From assembly GCF_028389875.1 (NCBI RefSeq), contig NC_084682.1:6024001-6088000 (forward strand): a DNA stretch of 64,000 bases, in the 5' to 3' direction. Source of the DNA: Rhea pennata. Taxonomy: Eukaryota; Chordata; Aves; Rheiformes; Rheidae. The position numbers and the translations under genes were made by a program. Positions 41,827 through 56,800 of this stretch are shown here, one piece after another (within the stretch, counting starts at the first letter, position 1; every line of letters starts with the position of its first letter). The notes below the pieces were generated by a model that saw nothing but the letters and a program-made list of their open reading frames with translations, was not told the DNA's origin and searched no databases.

Positions 41827-44800
41827 CTTTGAAAGAGAAAAATGGCATGTAAAAGAAGAAAGCCTGTGCTCCAGGCATTTGGTTCTAACCTTCTTTTGCC
41901 TCAGTATCTCATTGCTCTTGATATCAGGGTTATTGGGCAGTGCAAGTTTTGACTCCTAGAGCAGCTACATTGTTTTCATTTGAAACACACCAGGTTTAAT
42001 GAACCTGAGAGGCAGCAGCGTTATGGAAGGACAGTGGATCCCTCCTTCAGTGCTCCAGCGCTGAAGATGGAAAGCACTTGCTGTGAGCACATATCTTCGG
42101 AAACTTCTCTCCGCGCACTAGAGAAAGAAGCTATTTCTTATGGAAACAAGTTTAACCATGCAAGCCACAGACTGTGCCATTTGCTTTTTGGGGATACTTA
42201 CATTGTAAGTCTCCAGTTTGACTCGGATCCTGAACTCATAAGTGTTGAAGTTTGCATTTTGGAACACTTCCTCAAATGCCTGTTCATTCTGTGAAAAGGA
42301 CAAAGACAGACGTGAGCCACTGACACTTCGAGCTTCTCGTAACACCACAAACTTTCAGAAAAATTAGTCTTTTACAGATGTTGACAAAACATTGTGACTA
42401 ACTGAATCACATTGGCAGAACTGAACCTTCCATCAAGTTTTAGATGGAACTACATCTACTGTAACTTACAGTTGAAAAGAAAGTTTAGTTCAAGTTTAGA
42501 AAAAAAGGGAAGACTGACTGTTTTAGTTGGCCAAAAGAAATGGCCCACAGTTGTACTGACTCTGCAACCAAATAAACAGAATGAAAATAGTACAAGTCTG
42601 CATGAGATTCTCTCATACTGCTTAACTGGTTATTTCTGATGTTGTGACCACAAACACCAACAGAGTTAACCTTTTCCCTATTAATACTCTGTCAGACATT
42701 CAGCCTCTGTGCCTGTCCATCAAGACTGTATGCATCCTTCACATCCCAATACAGACCTATTTATGAGGATGCTTTGTAAGAAAGTGGCTGTATGTTTTGA
42801 ACATGCTTTTATATCCATTAGAAGAGACCATATTAAATTGATATGGTAAATTATTTCTAATTAGCATATGAATACTAAACATTACCCTATATTTACTATT
42901 TGCATCGCTTTACCACAAGCCATTTCTCAAGAACAGTATTAAAAAGAAAAAAGAAAAGAAAAAAAATTAGAAAAGTTGTGGAGATCAGGAAAAAGTAGCC
43001 TATTTCTGCATAAATTAGTTGTAAAATCATTTTCTGACATTCCACAAAAATTCCACAGCCTCACGATGATATAAACAAATAAGTATTAATGCATATATCT
43101 ACCAAATGCACTTGACTTTGGATCAGTCAGTCCAGAAGCAGATAGAGTATCTGATCCGGAGCTGAACCCATCTCAAATTCCCTTATATTCCAAGTGTTAC
43201 ACCTGCCATTTTTAATGTATGCAGCACTATTTTACACTATATAGTGATTCTTCTAAGACCTAGAAAGGCATGACATATGAAGATGAACAGGAGTTGCTCG
43301 TTCTCAGACTGCAAAATTTAGGCATATCCTTTCTGAATATTAAAAACCCTTTCTTCTGATCATTGCATGGATTAGAGGATAAGAAACTTACTTTGCAAAG
43401 TATTTGGCTTCTCTTCTCAGCTCTGTTACAAACTATGCTAACCTTTACTGAGCGGAAAATGTTGTTAAGTATACCAGCCACTGCTACCCTACATTTCCTA
43501 CAAGTCTGGGTAATAGGTACGATAGAGAAGTAGATGAAAAACCTTGCATATGCATTTACATTTAGTAAGGTCATTAACTGTACATGGATCCAATACACAC
43601 ATAAGTAGTGGAAAGATTTCTGCCAGCTTCACAGGACACAGCATCAGGTCTTTAGAGAAAAGACACTAAAGACAAGTTTACTAAAAATGCATCAAGTATT
43701 ATTTTTAAAAGCTCATAAAAGTATCAAAGCAAAACCAATTTCTTCTGGAGTACAAAGCATTCCTGCTCAAGGGCTCATTCCATGTTGCGTTTCGTTTACT
43801 ACACCTAGCCACTTCCACTACTCAGCTCTTCAAAAGACACTGCAAGTTTGTATTCTTATATAGGAACTGCTGTCTCTCCTTCCCCACCCAGTTCCCTTCA
43901 GCTTTAAAAATGACTAAGAAATTTTGCTTGAACTCTAGCAGAGACTAAGCATGTCTGAAAAAAGAAAATATTGACAAATTAAGAATGTCTGAAAATGGAA
44001 ATTTAATTTAAAAGCGCAAGTACATCTAATTAGACTGCCCTAGCAATACATCTTCCAACAGAGCAGAGGTATCCAGCCTTCGTGACATCACACAAACTTT
44101 TAGCAGCCAAGAACCACAAGCTTTATATCATTTACTTCAGAGAGCCAAAGTAGAGGAAATTTCCAAAGTCACTCTTGCCTGCAAATTATAGAAAAACTAA
44201 CCCTGCTTTGCAGGAGTGGATGAGATCTACAACCATGCCTCAAGGCAGCCAGGATTACAGACTCAGCAATCCCTCCTGGATCATTTCCTCCCACAGCCAA
44301 GGAACAGGATTACCAACAACTGGTATATCCACAGAGCCCTGGTATCAGCCATACTACAGCCTTGGCCTGGAAACACAGCAAGTGCTCTAGACCAACGTTC
44401 ATACACCATTCAAGAACTTACGCCTTCCATATAATTAAAAAACATATACTTTATGTAGCTGACAAGTAGAAAGGGGAAAAAGATTATTTTGGTGGGAGGA
44501 AAGGAAAATGCAGTAGACAAGTCTACAGACACAGAACAAAATACTGTCGGTTACTGTTTAATGGCTTACAACTACCTTAAAAACCCTTCTAATCTGTCAG
44601 AAGAAAAGATTATTTAAGAAACTCCACAAATGACCTATTTTAAAAGTCATAATTTTTGGCCACAAAGTTTCTGACGATATTTAGTGAAATAAAAAAAGGG
44701 GGGGGGGAGTCTAAGAAGTGGGCTAAAGCACATTAGTTCAAAAAGCTTCCTGCCTACTTAAAAAGATATATACAAAGTGTTCTGGAATTTTTTGGTTTTG

Positions 44801-47800
44801 TAAACAAGTTTTTGGAACGTATTAGAAATAATATTGTTAGCATTCATGAGTAAAACATTTTTTGTAGATTTGATCGGTCTAGGTAAAATGATTAAACAGC
44901 CTATCCTTTCTATTGTACTCAACATGTATTAAAGTCGTCAGCCCTCTTAAGGGCTGTAGCACTAGCCACAAGTAATCACCTGTCTCTCAAGGTCCAGGTG
45001 ATAAGGACAGGCTGATCTTCAGCTTTTAACAGGCAAAAGAGCTCAGAGGTAAACAGACTGACTGTGGGAGCAAACTACGGGGGAAATCTCTCTGTTCTCC
45101 AGGCAGATGGCCTGTGGAAAATAATCCTGAGGAGAGTAAACAAGTCCCTGCCAAGAACTTCAGAGTAGGGAAAAGCAATGATCTGTGCTCTTGTAAGAGA
45201 TACTGAAGTCCAACATCTGGAGGAAAATCTTTAACTGAAAGGCCTGAATTCACCCATTAGCTCAGAGCACAGGCAAGATCAAATTCTTGCCAAATGCAAC
45301 AGAACATCCCTTTCACGTGCCCTTTTTGTATTGTTTTAACAAGGCGGTTAACTTCCACTACAACTAGATGGACATAATCCAATGCCTTTGCCACCTTTGT
45401 TGACTTAAGGGAGCTACACATGCACACAGGGATGAGATCGTGCTCCCTGCAGCATCAGCACTAATGTACTACACACCTCCTATCTTTCTCCAAGTTGCCC
45501 TCCAAATTAACTCTACAAGAACACCTTCTTAATAGTGGGATCAGAAAAAAAAGCAAAAAAAATGAGAGCAGCCATACAACAAAATGGGTGAAGTACAGTT
45601 CAAATTCCAAACATTTGCTTAAAAAAAAAAAAAAAAAAAAAGCGATAAGCTGATGGACTACCTTTTCCTTCAGCTCTCCAAGGAAAGCAGCACTTTGCCC
45701 AAGAATGAATTCTGCTGATTCTTGGAAGCAAGTCACCCACTGATACTCCTGACAGTCTGCAATGGTCACCTGAAAGAAAAACAAATAAACAAACAAACAA
45801 ATAAATAGTGATTTCATCCAGCTGTGTATTATTCAAAGAAGGTAGCGCAAAAGACAAACACATTTTACAGCTGAACAGAGTTTTACATTTCAAGTAACTC
45901 TCATAGCCCAAATGCTCCATAGGTACTTTCTTCACCAAGGCTGGAAGGCAACAGCTCTTTTTATAGCTGCATAGAATGTCATAGTAATTTAAAGCAAGTT
46001 AATATTGACAGTACATTATAAATTGAGTCACAGAGAAAGGCCAACAAGATGATATTGGTACACACTGTGATGGAGGTTTAGCTCTGTTCTGCTGTCACCG
46101 ATGAGCTGTGAGCAAGAAAAAGCAAGCCAGAATGGCAATAACCAAGGGTAACACCAGCAAAACTGTACTCTGCGTTTACTTAGTACGTACATGGGAACTT
46201 GAACATAATACTACACGCTTTCTATGATATGAGGAGACTATCAAAACATTCAAGGGCACGAAAGAGCAGTTAAAAGATGAAGTACTGGCCTCATGCATTC
46301 CCTGGCTGCTTTGACAATTAGGAACAGGAAAATAGGAGCAAAGCTGTTCCAACAATTGTACCCTCAGTATCCCTTTATATTCCATGAGACTGATTCTGTT
46401 ATGTAAAGTAGTTCATGTATTCCTCGAAGTTATATGTTAGAAATTATTCAGAAGCATTGTGTGTTCTAGTGAGACTGCAGGGATAGCTCCCTTCTCTCTG
46501 CATGCCCACCTGGCACAGCATTTCTGAGAAGCAGATACAACTTTAATTTATAATGTAAAACAGATAAAGGTTCAATGCTCATGGTGTAAGCAAGCATCAC
46601 AATAACAATCTTCAGACAGTTTTCTGAAGCAGCTCCATTAATGCATGAGACAGAACAATACCTACAAAAGAATGTACTAAATATAGGTAGCAGCTGTAAA
46701 AGTGCAATTACTGCTCTCCAGAAATGCCATTTTACTTCAGTTTATCTTCACTACTGAAGAGGCGTAGGCCATCTGTACTCTGCACTGCATAGTACACTTG
46801 GAAACTAGAATCAACTGAGCTAGCATCAACTTTTTGGCAAAGAGAAAAGCTTTTAATTGGAGCACTAGGAAAACAAACTCCTAATCAGCTCAATGAAACA
46901 TTCCTCACTCAGGTACAGCATACAAGCCACTTAAATATCCTCTAATCCACAGGCACCATAGATGGATGAAAAGCACTAACACCCCACTCTCTCAAAAGGG
47001 TTTTTTTTTTCTTTTTCTTTTTTTTTGAACTGTACAAGGAAAGCGGTCAGCGAGAAACATTCTCTCTTCTAATCCATTTACTTACCAGAAGCATCATGCG
47101 GTACTTGAAGTTGGGGAATTCACGATCACACTTTTCACAACGGTACAGTCCATTTTGTTGGTCTATCACTTTCTTATTGCAATCCTGAGAGGGACATGCC
47201 TGGTACATGCAGTTCTCTTTGCGCAGATGTACCACTGTGCCCACACAGCTAAAATAATCCGCCTAGGAGGGTGAGTGTGCAACATTAGCCTCAAAATACT
47301 CAATGTTTTCTAATTCTGAATTAACTACAAAGCATGGTATCCATATTTGGATGTTTAGGATTAAAAGGCTTAACAGATATGGATTATTGGGAAACTGTAA
47401 ATCAACCCTTCTGTTGCAATCATTTCCAGGCTTCTATTATGTTAAATAAAGCCCTTATAGCAAGGTTATTTTGTGTTTCCATTGAGGGAAATTCCAATTG
47501 CCAGGTTTTCTACAGATAAAGTATATTTGCTTCTCCATTGTGTCTGTTCAAATCTCCACTTTTTTTTTCCCCTTACAGGATTAAGATTCTGCACTTTCTT
47601 ATATGTTTTTTTTTTTTGTACTGATTCCCAAAAGAAGAAAAGAAAACTACTGTGTAGTATTAGAGATAAGCATTTGGTTAAACTATACCCACAGAACAAA
47701 ATACCCATTCACCATACAAAAAGTAATCATCCTAATGGTTTAAGACCACAATCAAGTCTTTCAACAGATAAACAGAGGTTGCTTAAGCAGCATATGCAAG

Positions 47801-50800
47801 AAACATCATGTAAAATAGCTGAATTACAGGTGAGGTTTCTTCTTTAAATAGAAGTTCTTAAGTACCCTGAATGGCTTAGCACTTAAATTTGAAATAAATA
47901 AATAAATCAAGAAGCAGTATAAGCCTAGACAGGACACTGGACTGGAATGCCAGAGATCTGTGTCTTATTCCTAGCTTTTCTATTGACCAGCTGTGGACCC
48001 CTGAAAACCACTTCCTCTTAATGCACCTCTTTCTCCTATAATACTTTGTGCTATTTATATAAACAGCTTTGGGATGGACTTTATTTACACAAGGTTCAGA
48101 ATTCTCCTGTAAACTTTAGTATCACCTTGCAATATCTGCAATGAACAGGAATTTATTTCTTTAATTGCATAAATTCTGAAAGAATAAGCACGTATTGCTC
48201 AACAACTGGACTACTCTAATGAGCAGAACACATGCACAAAATCTAGCTTCCCCCTATGCCCCCAACTATACAGAACATGGACTCATATTCAGTTGCCCTG
48301 CTTTACCTTATCGCCTTGTCCCAAGTTCTCAGATTTGGCTTCAAAGAGAGTTTTCCAGTTGGTATTTCCCCCAGTTGCAGGTCCACCCCTCACATCAGAG
48401 ATTGAGGCACATTCCAAAAGCTGCCCCTCAGAGTCAAACCTGGAAGCATAAAGATGTACTTCTGTTTTTGGATAGCAGACCACAAGGAGCTAAATGTAAG
48501 ATTTTGATAAGTCTATGTACTTAATACAAGAGGGATTTTTTTTTTAAATCAATGATTTGAAATGAAATAGTTACAGTACAAACAAAAATAGCATTTCAGA
48601 ATAAGTTAATACTCTGGCTTAATTAGCATAGTATATTATAAACTCACAAAAGGAGGACAGCTTTGTTCTATATAACTGCAATTTGTTTGCCAGCTAGTGG
48701 TCAAACCATGCACTGCATGCTTCTTAAAGGCAGTCAGATAACAAGATTTAAGGGCATCAAGATATTTCCGTAATTAAAATTAAATTACATGGTATCATTA
48801 TCTTTGTAGCAGCTTTGAAAGAAAACCAAATAGCATTGAATAGATTATGTTTCCCATGCTAAAATAAGAAAGCACTGCTTTTCAGCAAAGGTTGTACTAG
48901 CATCCCATTCAGGTGCATTTGTGTTTTTTAGAAAACAGGGCTTTTTATCCAAACTTTACAGACACAACTGCCTTTAAAAGAATTGTTTCCATCCGGGTAT
49001 AGCAACACGACTAGCAGTTGAACCACATCTTGTCCATTTTTGAGCAGAAGCTCTGTAGAAAGACTGTTAGTTTTAACCTGCACCGTATTATTACATATTT
49101 TGCATATAGCATTACATTGTTTTCCAGTAAGACACTGTTTCAGCCTTCATGGCTCAAATATACATCTTCTCGTGTCAGTCCTACCTCTCACAAAGATCTC
49201 TAGGAGTATTAAAAGAAAGCAGAAGAACCAGAGGCTGAATTATCATGCTCTTTATCCTGCTTACAAGTCAGATTATGTTAGGAGAAGGATGATGAAAAAC
49301 TCGGTTCACTGACATGTCAAGACTGCTGAACAAGTGGCACCGATAGGCTTCAGAAGTGGCTATGCTCAGCCATCTTCTGGTGGAGAATTATCAGGTATTT
49401 GTTCAGATTTGATGCCCTTTCAGAACAGAGCCAGAAAGCCAGAATCTTACATTACAGATATTTTCCCTGCAGTCTTACAGAAAACCACAGGGCACTTGAA
49501 CTCCTTTTTCTTTTTCCTTTCTTCTCTTTTGCTTCTCATCAAGTAGTTTTTCAGTTCTTTGGGAGGACATACCATTTTGTATGGGCACTGCAACATGTGC
49601 CCATATTGCTAACCCACAGACTGTGGGCACCAACAGGACTCAAAACCTGAACTTAATGAAAATGTCACGGTACTATCTGAGACCCACAGTCAATTTCATC
49701 TCCAACAACCCTCTTCAGCATGGAAGAACCAATTAGCTGACAAATGGAGAATGCTAACTCAGGTATTTTAGCCATGTTTGGGGGATTTAGGCAGAACCTA
49801 AACACAGGATTCATGAAACTTAATGCTTTAGGCACTGCATCCTATTACTACATATCACATGCCACCATATCCATACTCAGAGCAGACAGTTCAGCAACTT
49901 TCTACACTAGAAGCAACAACAAACCACTATGAAGTTACTTTGCTCTGCTGACATAGATAAAAGTGTTATTCGCTATCTGAAGAATATCAGATAAGGAACA
50001 GCAACTAAGACGTCAACGTAGTCCTCCTATACCAACAGAATACATATCAGATTCTCAGATTCCACATAACAGAAAAAGTCTATGAAAAAACATGATACTC
50101 TCAGCTAACACCTCAGAAAATAGAGTTAGTCAAAAACCTGATTTTACACTGCCTTCCAAGGTCTGGGTCAGCATACACTAGTCCTACTCCAACACTTTAA
50201 GATCTGTCATGGAATTACAAGTTTGTGAATTGAACAGCTTAAAAAAAGACGGCCTTTCAGTCCCTAGTGATTTTGAGAAAGAAAAATTTCTATAACCCTA
50301 GTACCCATATCCTCTGCTCCCTTTTTTCAGTACTCTACAGACTGCTCAAGTACAGAAAAATAGAGTACAGAGTAGAGAATAGTAGAGAAGCAAAGAGAGA
50401 TTCCACAGCAGGCTGAAATGAATTGACACAAACAGTCATACCATCCTCGGAGCTTAAAAGCCTCTGGGCTATCAGGATTGATGACAACTGTGCTCGAGGA
50501 CAGGACAGACAGGCTTCTACCACCGAAATCAGAGACTCTGGCTCCTTTGATGGCTATCACAGGTTGTCTAGAACCATCAAATTTTTCAGCCTGCATGTGT
50601 GAAAAGACAGAAAATATTAGTGACACACCACAGTAAAAGGTATTGAACTTGTGGTCATGATTCACAGAACATGACAAGCGAACAAATCTAAACCAAACTA
50701 TTTTACTTCACTTTATTTAGGAGGTATGGTTTTAAACTATATCATTAGGAGTTTAAGAGGAGATCATGGGGGGAAAAAAAAGCAAAATAAAATCAGAATC

Positions 50801-53800
50801 CTTAAATCACAGAATGGTTGAGGTTGGAAGGGACCTCTGGACATCATTGAGTCCAACCCCCCTGCTCAAGCAGGGTCGCCCAGAGCATGTTAGACAGGGT
50901 TGCACCCAGGCAGGCTTTGAATATCTCCAGAGAAGGATTCCACAACCTCTCTGGGCAAACAGTTCCAGTGCTAAATAAATCTTGATATAGAGAATAATAA
51001 ATCTTGCTAATAAATCTTGATACAGAGAAGCTGCAGACCACTGGTTTGGAAAGAAAGGATTGGTCCCATCCATCAGGGGTTTTACACTAGTATTTTAGAA
51101 AGAAGGTGGGGTCTAGACAGTGGAGATTTCTCCAAATAGGAGAAATTTAGATAGAAAAGACTTTTCAGAAGATGAAATCACTCACTCACTTGGCTTGACT
51201 GAGCCAAGCATGTCTCTTGTACTGCTGTTTACAGAGTAAGAAGTCTAGACATGCTGACAAAAAGTTTTGTTGTCATTTCATTTCCTATTTCTAATCTCAT
51301 AAAGCCACTTCAAAGCTGTTCAGTTGCCATCAGTTTATTACCTGAGTAAAGTCACACAGAATCTGCCAAACAAAGAACCTCTTGGTACTAGAAAGGTTTC
51401 AAACGGTATAGTTTTCCTGGATCCCACACCACTTAAGAAGCAAGGAGAGGATCATGCACAAATGAATGGGGGTTAGCAATACTGTTTGCTGCATGCACGA
51501 GATGTAAAGAACTCACGACTTATCTGGGCAGTTAAGGCAATGACTTCAATTGAGGAGATATGGATTCTAACCTCAGCTGTGCCAGTTGCAAGTAACATGG
51601 CCCTAAATGGATCACTTTCCCTCAATGTTTGTAATTACCTCTATTCTACAAGTAAGGAAATAGATTTAACTCTGTAAAATGCAAATCCCTGATCTCTCCT
51701 TGGAGGATTACACCAGAAATCACTACCCAGTAACCTCTCCTATAGCAAGGTGAATCAGCCTCAAAACTTTGTAATACTAAAGTTTAGTTCACCCCATTTA
51801 TATCAGCAGAGAGTTAACAGTGTTTAGCTGCCTCCAATATCTGTGTACTTGATGTCTCACTTAGCCACAAAGCATCACTGTCAAACTGGCAGGATCACTC
51901 CCGTTTTATAGACTGGAACATAAATACCTAAGCATCTACAATATAGATGGAAAATAAAGTAGTTTGTTAAAAGAATAAAGAAGCAGTTTACTGCAACTGT
52001 TCAACCTCTCAACTCCAAGTCTCTGATGTTTACACTTCTCTGAGTTTTGAAATATGGCCTTTCAGCCCCCCAGGTAAGCAGCAGTTTATGCATGGCAACA
52101 AATACCCCATGCTATGAATAAAATTAAGCTAAAACAAGACAGCTGTTGCCATCGGGCTTTTCCATAATCAAACTACAAGTCATATCCTCTTCTAAATCAG
52201 AATCCTGTTATCTTTGGTCTTTGGGCTTGAGACAATGCCTGCAGTTGTTCAGAACACATTCGTCAGACCTCGTCAGCAGTTTGTCAGAGAAAGGTTAAGA
52301 ATATCACACCTGAATGAAACCAGACAGTCTTTCACCTTCTCCTCTCTGCCCCGATTTCTCAAACACCTAGGACTCTGTCTCAGTGCTATGCCCATCTCAG
52401 ATCACACAGCACATTCAATTCTTCACCCTACACAAGGGAATTTTTGCTTAAAAACAGGTAAGAGTACATACCTCAACTCCCCATAACGTAGCTGTCACCA
52501 GCTTCCCAGATGTATCCATCAGGTGCACATTCCTCTTCGACACCTCCCTATTGTTAGATTTCACTGTAATTTTAGTGACATCTTCATAGCTCTTACAAAT
52601 TCCAATTACATCTGGAAAAAATAGTTACAATTTAGTTAGAATTACTCAATGGTCACAATAGGGGAATATGAGCAGAGACCAAAGAGAAGAATTCATTTAG
52701 TGTCACATTTTTACCTTGTAAGATCCTATCTCCCTATTCATAATCAAAAATGATGTGGAAACTGAATATATTATGATAGGAATGCTTTTGGTGGAAGAAG
52801 GTTCTATTACAGAACTCTTTTTTGCTTTAATTTCATTGATGAACTCATGAAGATATTCATGAATGCAAATCTCACCATATTACAAAAATCAAGGCATTGT
52901 ACTACTTTTTCCCATCCCATTCTGCCAAAGGGCTCCAGCCCTGAGCCTGCCAACATCCCCTTGCTGTTCAAGCACAAGTTTCAGGTAAGGAGTTTCAAAG
53001 TCTTAACAACACAAAGAAACAACCAACTAATGCCCTCATCAGTCCGCACATCTGGGAAACAGGAGCTAATGCAGTCCACCTTGTACTCCCTAACAATAAA
53101 CCACTTTCAACAATATAGATCTACCTTTAAAATCCCTAGCTGAATGCCTCTGAATCACATGCATCTTGTGCCTGTGAAACCTGAGAACTCCCGCCCCCAC
53201 TCAAGCCTCTGATTTTTCCGGAATACTCTGTCCAACAAATTACAGAAAAACAAACCCCCAATACTTCACAAAGCAAGCCAAAACAGTCATGCAACTTGGA
53301 CTTGGATGTAATGAATTATGCCAAAATCACTACAGAGATAATTAGATAGTAAAAGAAAGCAAGACTGCGGAAGGTATGAAACGCACACGTGCTGAGCAAG
53401 GACATTTTTTCCTTCAGTCCTTTTCTGTGGAAAACAATGAACACAGTACAATAAGCAAGTATCATTTGCTGTCTTTAGCTTGAAGCAAAAAATTGCAGAT
53501 AAGTCAGTATATATATTGTTAGCAGAAAAGGACAAAGACATCTTAAGAGTAAAATTACCCAAGGCATTTTTAATGGCAACTAGCACCGGATAACCTCATT
53601 CAAGAGACCATAAAGCATTGTACACTCACTGCCTCCCCAGTGATCATGACAAAATAGAATTTCAAGCCTTACAGCTTCTCGTTTTGGTATTTATACTGAC
53701 CGACAATTGAGTCCTTGGGTGTGTTCTCCAAGTCAGAGATGGATACAAACTCAAACTGAACAGATGGAAGATGCTGGGCATCATCACAGGGCACAACTGA

Positions 53801-56800
53801 AGTCTCATTAGTGAATGTAATTTCATAGTCATTCTTAACAGCTGTATATTGCTTGTTAGCAGTCTTCAAATTGCCTTTGGTAAAATAATATACCTACAGG
53901 AGAAAACAAGGAAACAGAGGATATTATCAGAAGTCAGACAGAGAAAACAGATTGTGTTCACCTTTAAAAATCCTTGCTATGCTTAAGCTCTTCTTTTTAG
54001 CTCATGTCAGTCTATGAAGGTACAATGCTACCATACCTTGTTCAATTCAATGAGTGGAAAGAACTTGTCTGCTTGATCATTGAATGCAGTAGCTCTAATC
54101 TCACCCTGCAGAAAAATAAGAGAGCTGGTCAGAACTGAAATTCATCAGGCAAAAAAAAAATCTTTGCGATGTTAAAGTGGCACTCGTTCTACAGACAGAG
54201 TGGTCTGCCAGGCCAGCTCCAGGCATGTGAGGAAAAAAAAATTCCCTTTGCATTTGTAATTATTGCAAATTATTGCACATTTAATTTTCATGAATATACC
54301 TAGAGCTCCAAAATTAAAGGCAAAATTATGCATCATATATACACCTCTGAACAGATACTGTTAATGCCAGTTTGAAGTGTATTCCATTATAGGCAAAAAA
54401 AAAAAAAAAAAAGAAAAGAAATTTCAAATAGATCACTTGGCTCTACAAGTGAACACACAGATGTATTGTGATAGCTCCTGCTTACGCAAGATGTCAAGTC
54501 CTTAAGTAACAATTAATAACAATTATTAATTCACTAGATATAAATACTATTTTTTTAAAAATGTGCATACTGACAGTATGCAGAGAAAATATATGGCTGA
54601 TGATAATATGTTGTATTATTAACCTCACATTTTATACTAAACATAATTTTGCAGAATCTTATTTGTTTTTGCAACTGAAGGCTGTAATTTGATAAGAGGG
54701 TTGTGTGACAAACTGCAAGTTTAGTTAGATAAACCAGATACTATTCCCCAAACAAACCACAGGTGAAATTTCCTAGTATTACAATAATTCATACTCTGAT
54801 TTCCTCATAAAAAGTGAAAGCTTATATTTGGGAAGTGATGCTCCTCTTATGTCCTGTTTCATAACATGATATTGAAGCAAAGATGAGACCTCTTTCTTAA
54901 CCTAAAGGGAGCTACAAACTTAATTAGGTTGTCAATTGCCATAAACAACTATATTTTGAAGCTGCAAAAATTTTTAGTCACACACTTTGACGAAAAGTAA
55001 TGACATATATTTAAGACTTCTTTCTTTCTGGATAAGAGTCACTGATGCTCAAGTTCATGAATATAGAAGTACGAATTTCAGCCACAATATAATACCATTA
55101 TTTACAACCCACTATTTCCTCTGTTCTGTCTTTATGAAGGGTTCGTCAGTATCTGGCATACATTATCTTTTTCTCAATGTAACACTTACACTTTCATCAA
55201 CTAGCTCTATAGAGAAGAGCTTTCCTTCACCACGGGAGTTGCTCCACGTGCGGATCTGGCCCTTTTGCGTAACACGGGCACAAATGGTCCACCTGCAAAT
55301 GTGCAAGAAATCACTGTTCTATGTCCTCTTTTTAGAGGAGATTAAATTTACAAACTTTTGAAACTTGAACGTTACAAATTAAAAGCCAGAATTTTTCCAC
55401 TGCACCTTAGCAATGCTACCTGCCTTTTTACAGTTTTCTATTTTAATGGCCTAGACCATTAAAAATGAGAAGGTCATATAGAAAGCAGCAACAAAGCCAG
55501 CCATAAAATATCTAATAGATATAACAGCGAACAATCCCTCTGCACAGAAGCAGGCCTCAAATATTTTACTCTTCTCAGGCGCATTTCCCTATATAGCAGT
55601 TTGCCTGTTCTAAGAAGCCATATTAGAACTCAAGAGCCCAATTATAGGTTTTATATTCAACATGGGTAAGCAAATTGGCTTGCATAACTTAAAAATATTA
55701 TTCACAAAAAAATTACATCCTCATGCTTTTAAATAGAACAGTAGCTGAAGTCAATAGCTTGCTTAGTTGTTTTAGCATTAAGCTGCCAAAAAAGTTTGCT
55801 TTAGGGAAAAAGAAAAAAGCCAATTGATTTTCAAGTAAAAAATTAAAACCCATCAAGTTCAACAGGATAACTTTACCAAAACAATACAAAGGCCAATCTC
55901 AGATTGTCAAAGTGTTGACAAAGAAAACCCCATCACCCTGTATAGCTGTTGTGTTTTGTTTGTTTAGCAGTTTAACTGATGAAATAATAATAATAAAACA
56001 AAACTTAATAAAGAATGATTTGCCAGAGGTTCATACACAAGAAAGTAAAAATAAGCTATTGTTCCTTTACACTTGTTACACTTCAAATATCCGTAAAAAA
56101 AAAAAAACTCACTTAGATTGGTACGGGTTCAAGCTGGCAATCGGCACTACTTTGGACTGTGATCCACCTGGTGTCTTCACTGAGCTGGGACCACTCGCTT
56201 TACCAAATTGCTTTGAGGGAGCATGGTACTTCGGAGCAGTAGGACCTTTCAAAAACGCAGCAAAGCACGCACAATTTCAGGGGGGAAGAAAAAACCCCAC
56301 ACATACAAAAGCCAGGTTAAAACCTAATACGAGGTCAGGCACAGTAATTCAGCTGTAGAAGTTTTCCTGCTATACTGTGGGAAGCTGCATATAAGCTAAG
56401 GTTATACTTAAATGTAGGTAGGCACTTGAAGCTCCATTCACCGTGCTATATGGGTACCACGTCAAGTTTCTGTAAACTATTTGGAGAAGCACTTCTACTC
56501 TGGGTCACAGGTTTGCAGCCTAGAAAACACTTTCGCAGAAGAGAAAATACTCAAGATTTTTGAGCTCTTACACTGGAAATGGAGACATCTCCAGGATCAA
56601 TCAGTTAAGCATGATCCAAGTGGCCAACAGTTGGGTAGCTGTGAACTGATCTAAAACACTGTATGTACATTAAGCTTTGGATCTACACCTTTTGGGGAAA
56701 GGATTAAGGAATGACACCATTTCTTAATTCCTCCAAAATCAACCCATTTCCTAACATACGCTACTACTGCTAATTCTAAACATCAACCTTATTCGTGTAT

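Larger units (their letters stand above)
50591..52471 (-). other. RPA1: RPA1 intron, 1.9 kb
   Basis: Contains an avian CR1 3' fragment (50806-50972), a short tandem duplication beside it, and a MIR-like SINE (51520-51690). Confidence 0.75.

Noticed and set aside
44175..44390. 71-codon open frame in an RPA1 intron
   Set aside because: No family resemblance, no splice or promoter support, and AT-rich introns produce such frames by chance.
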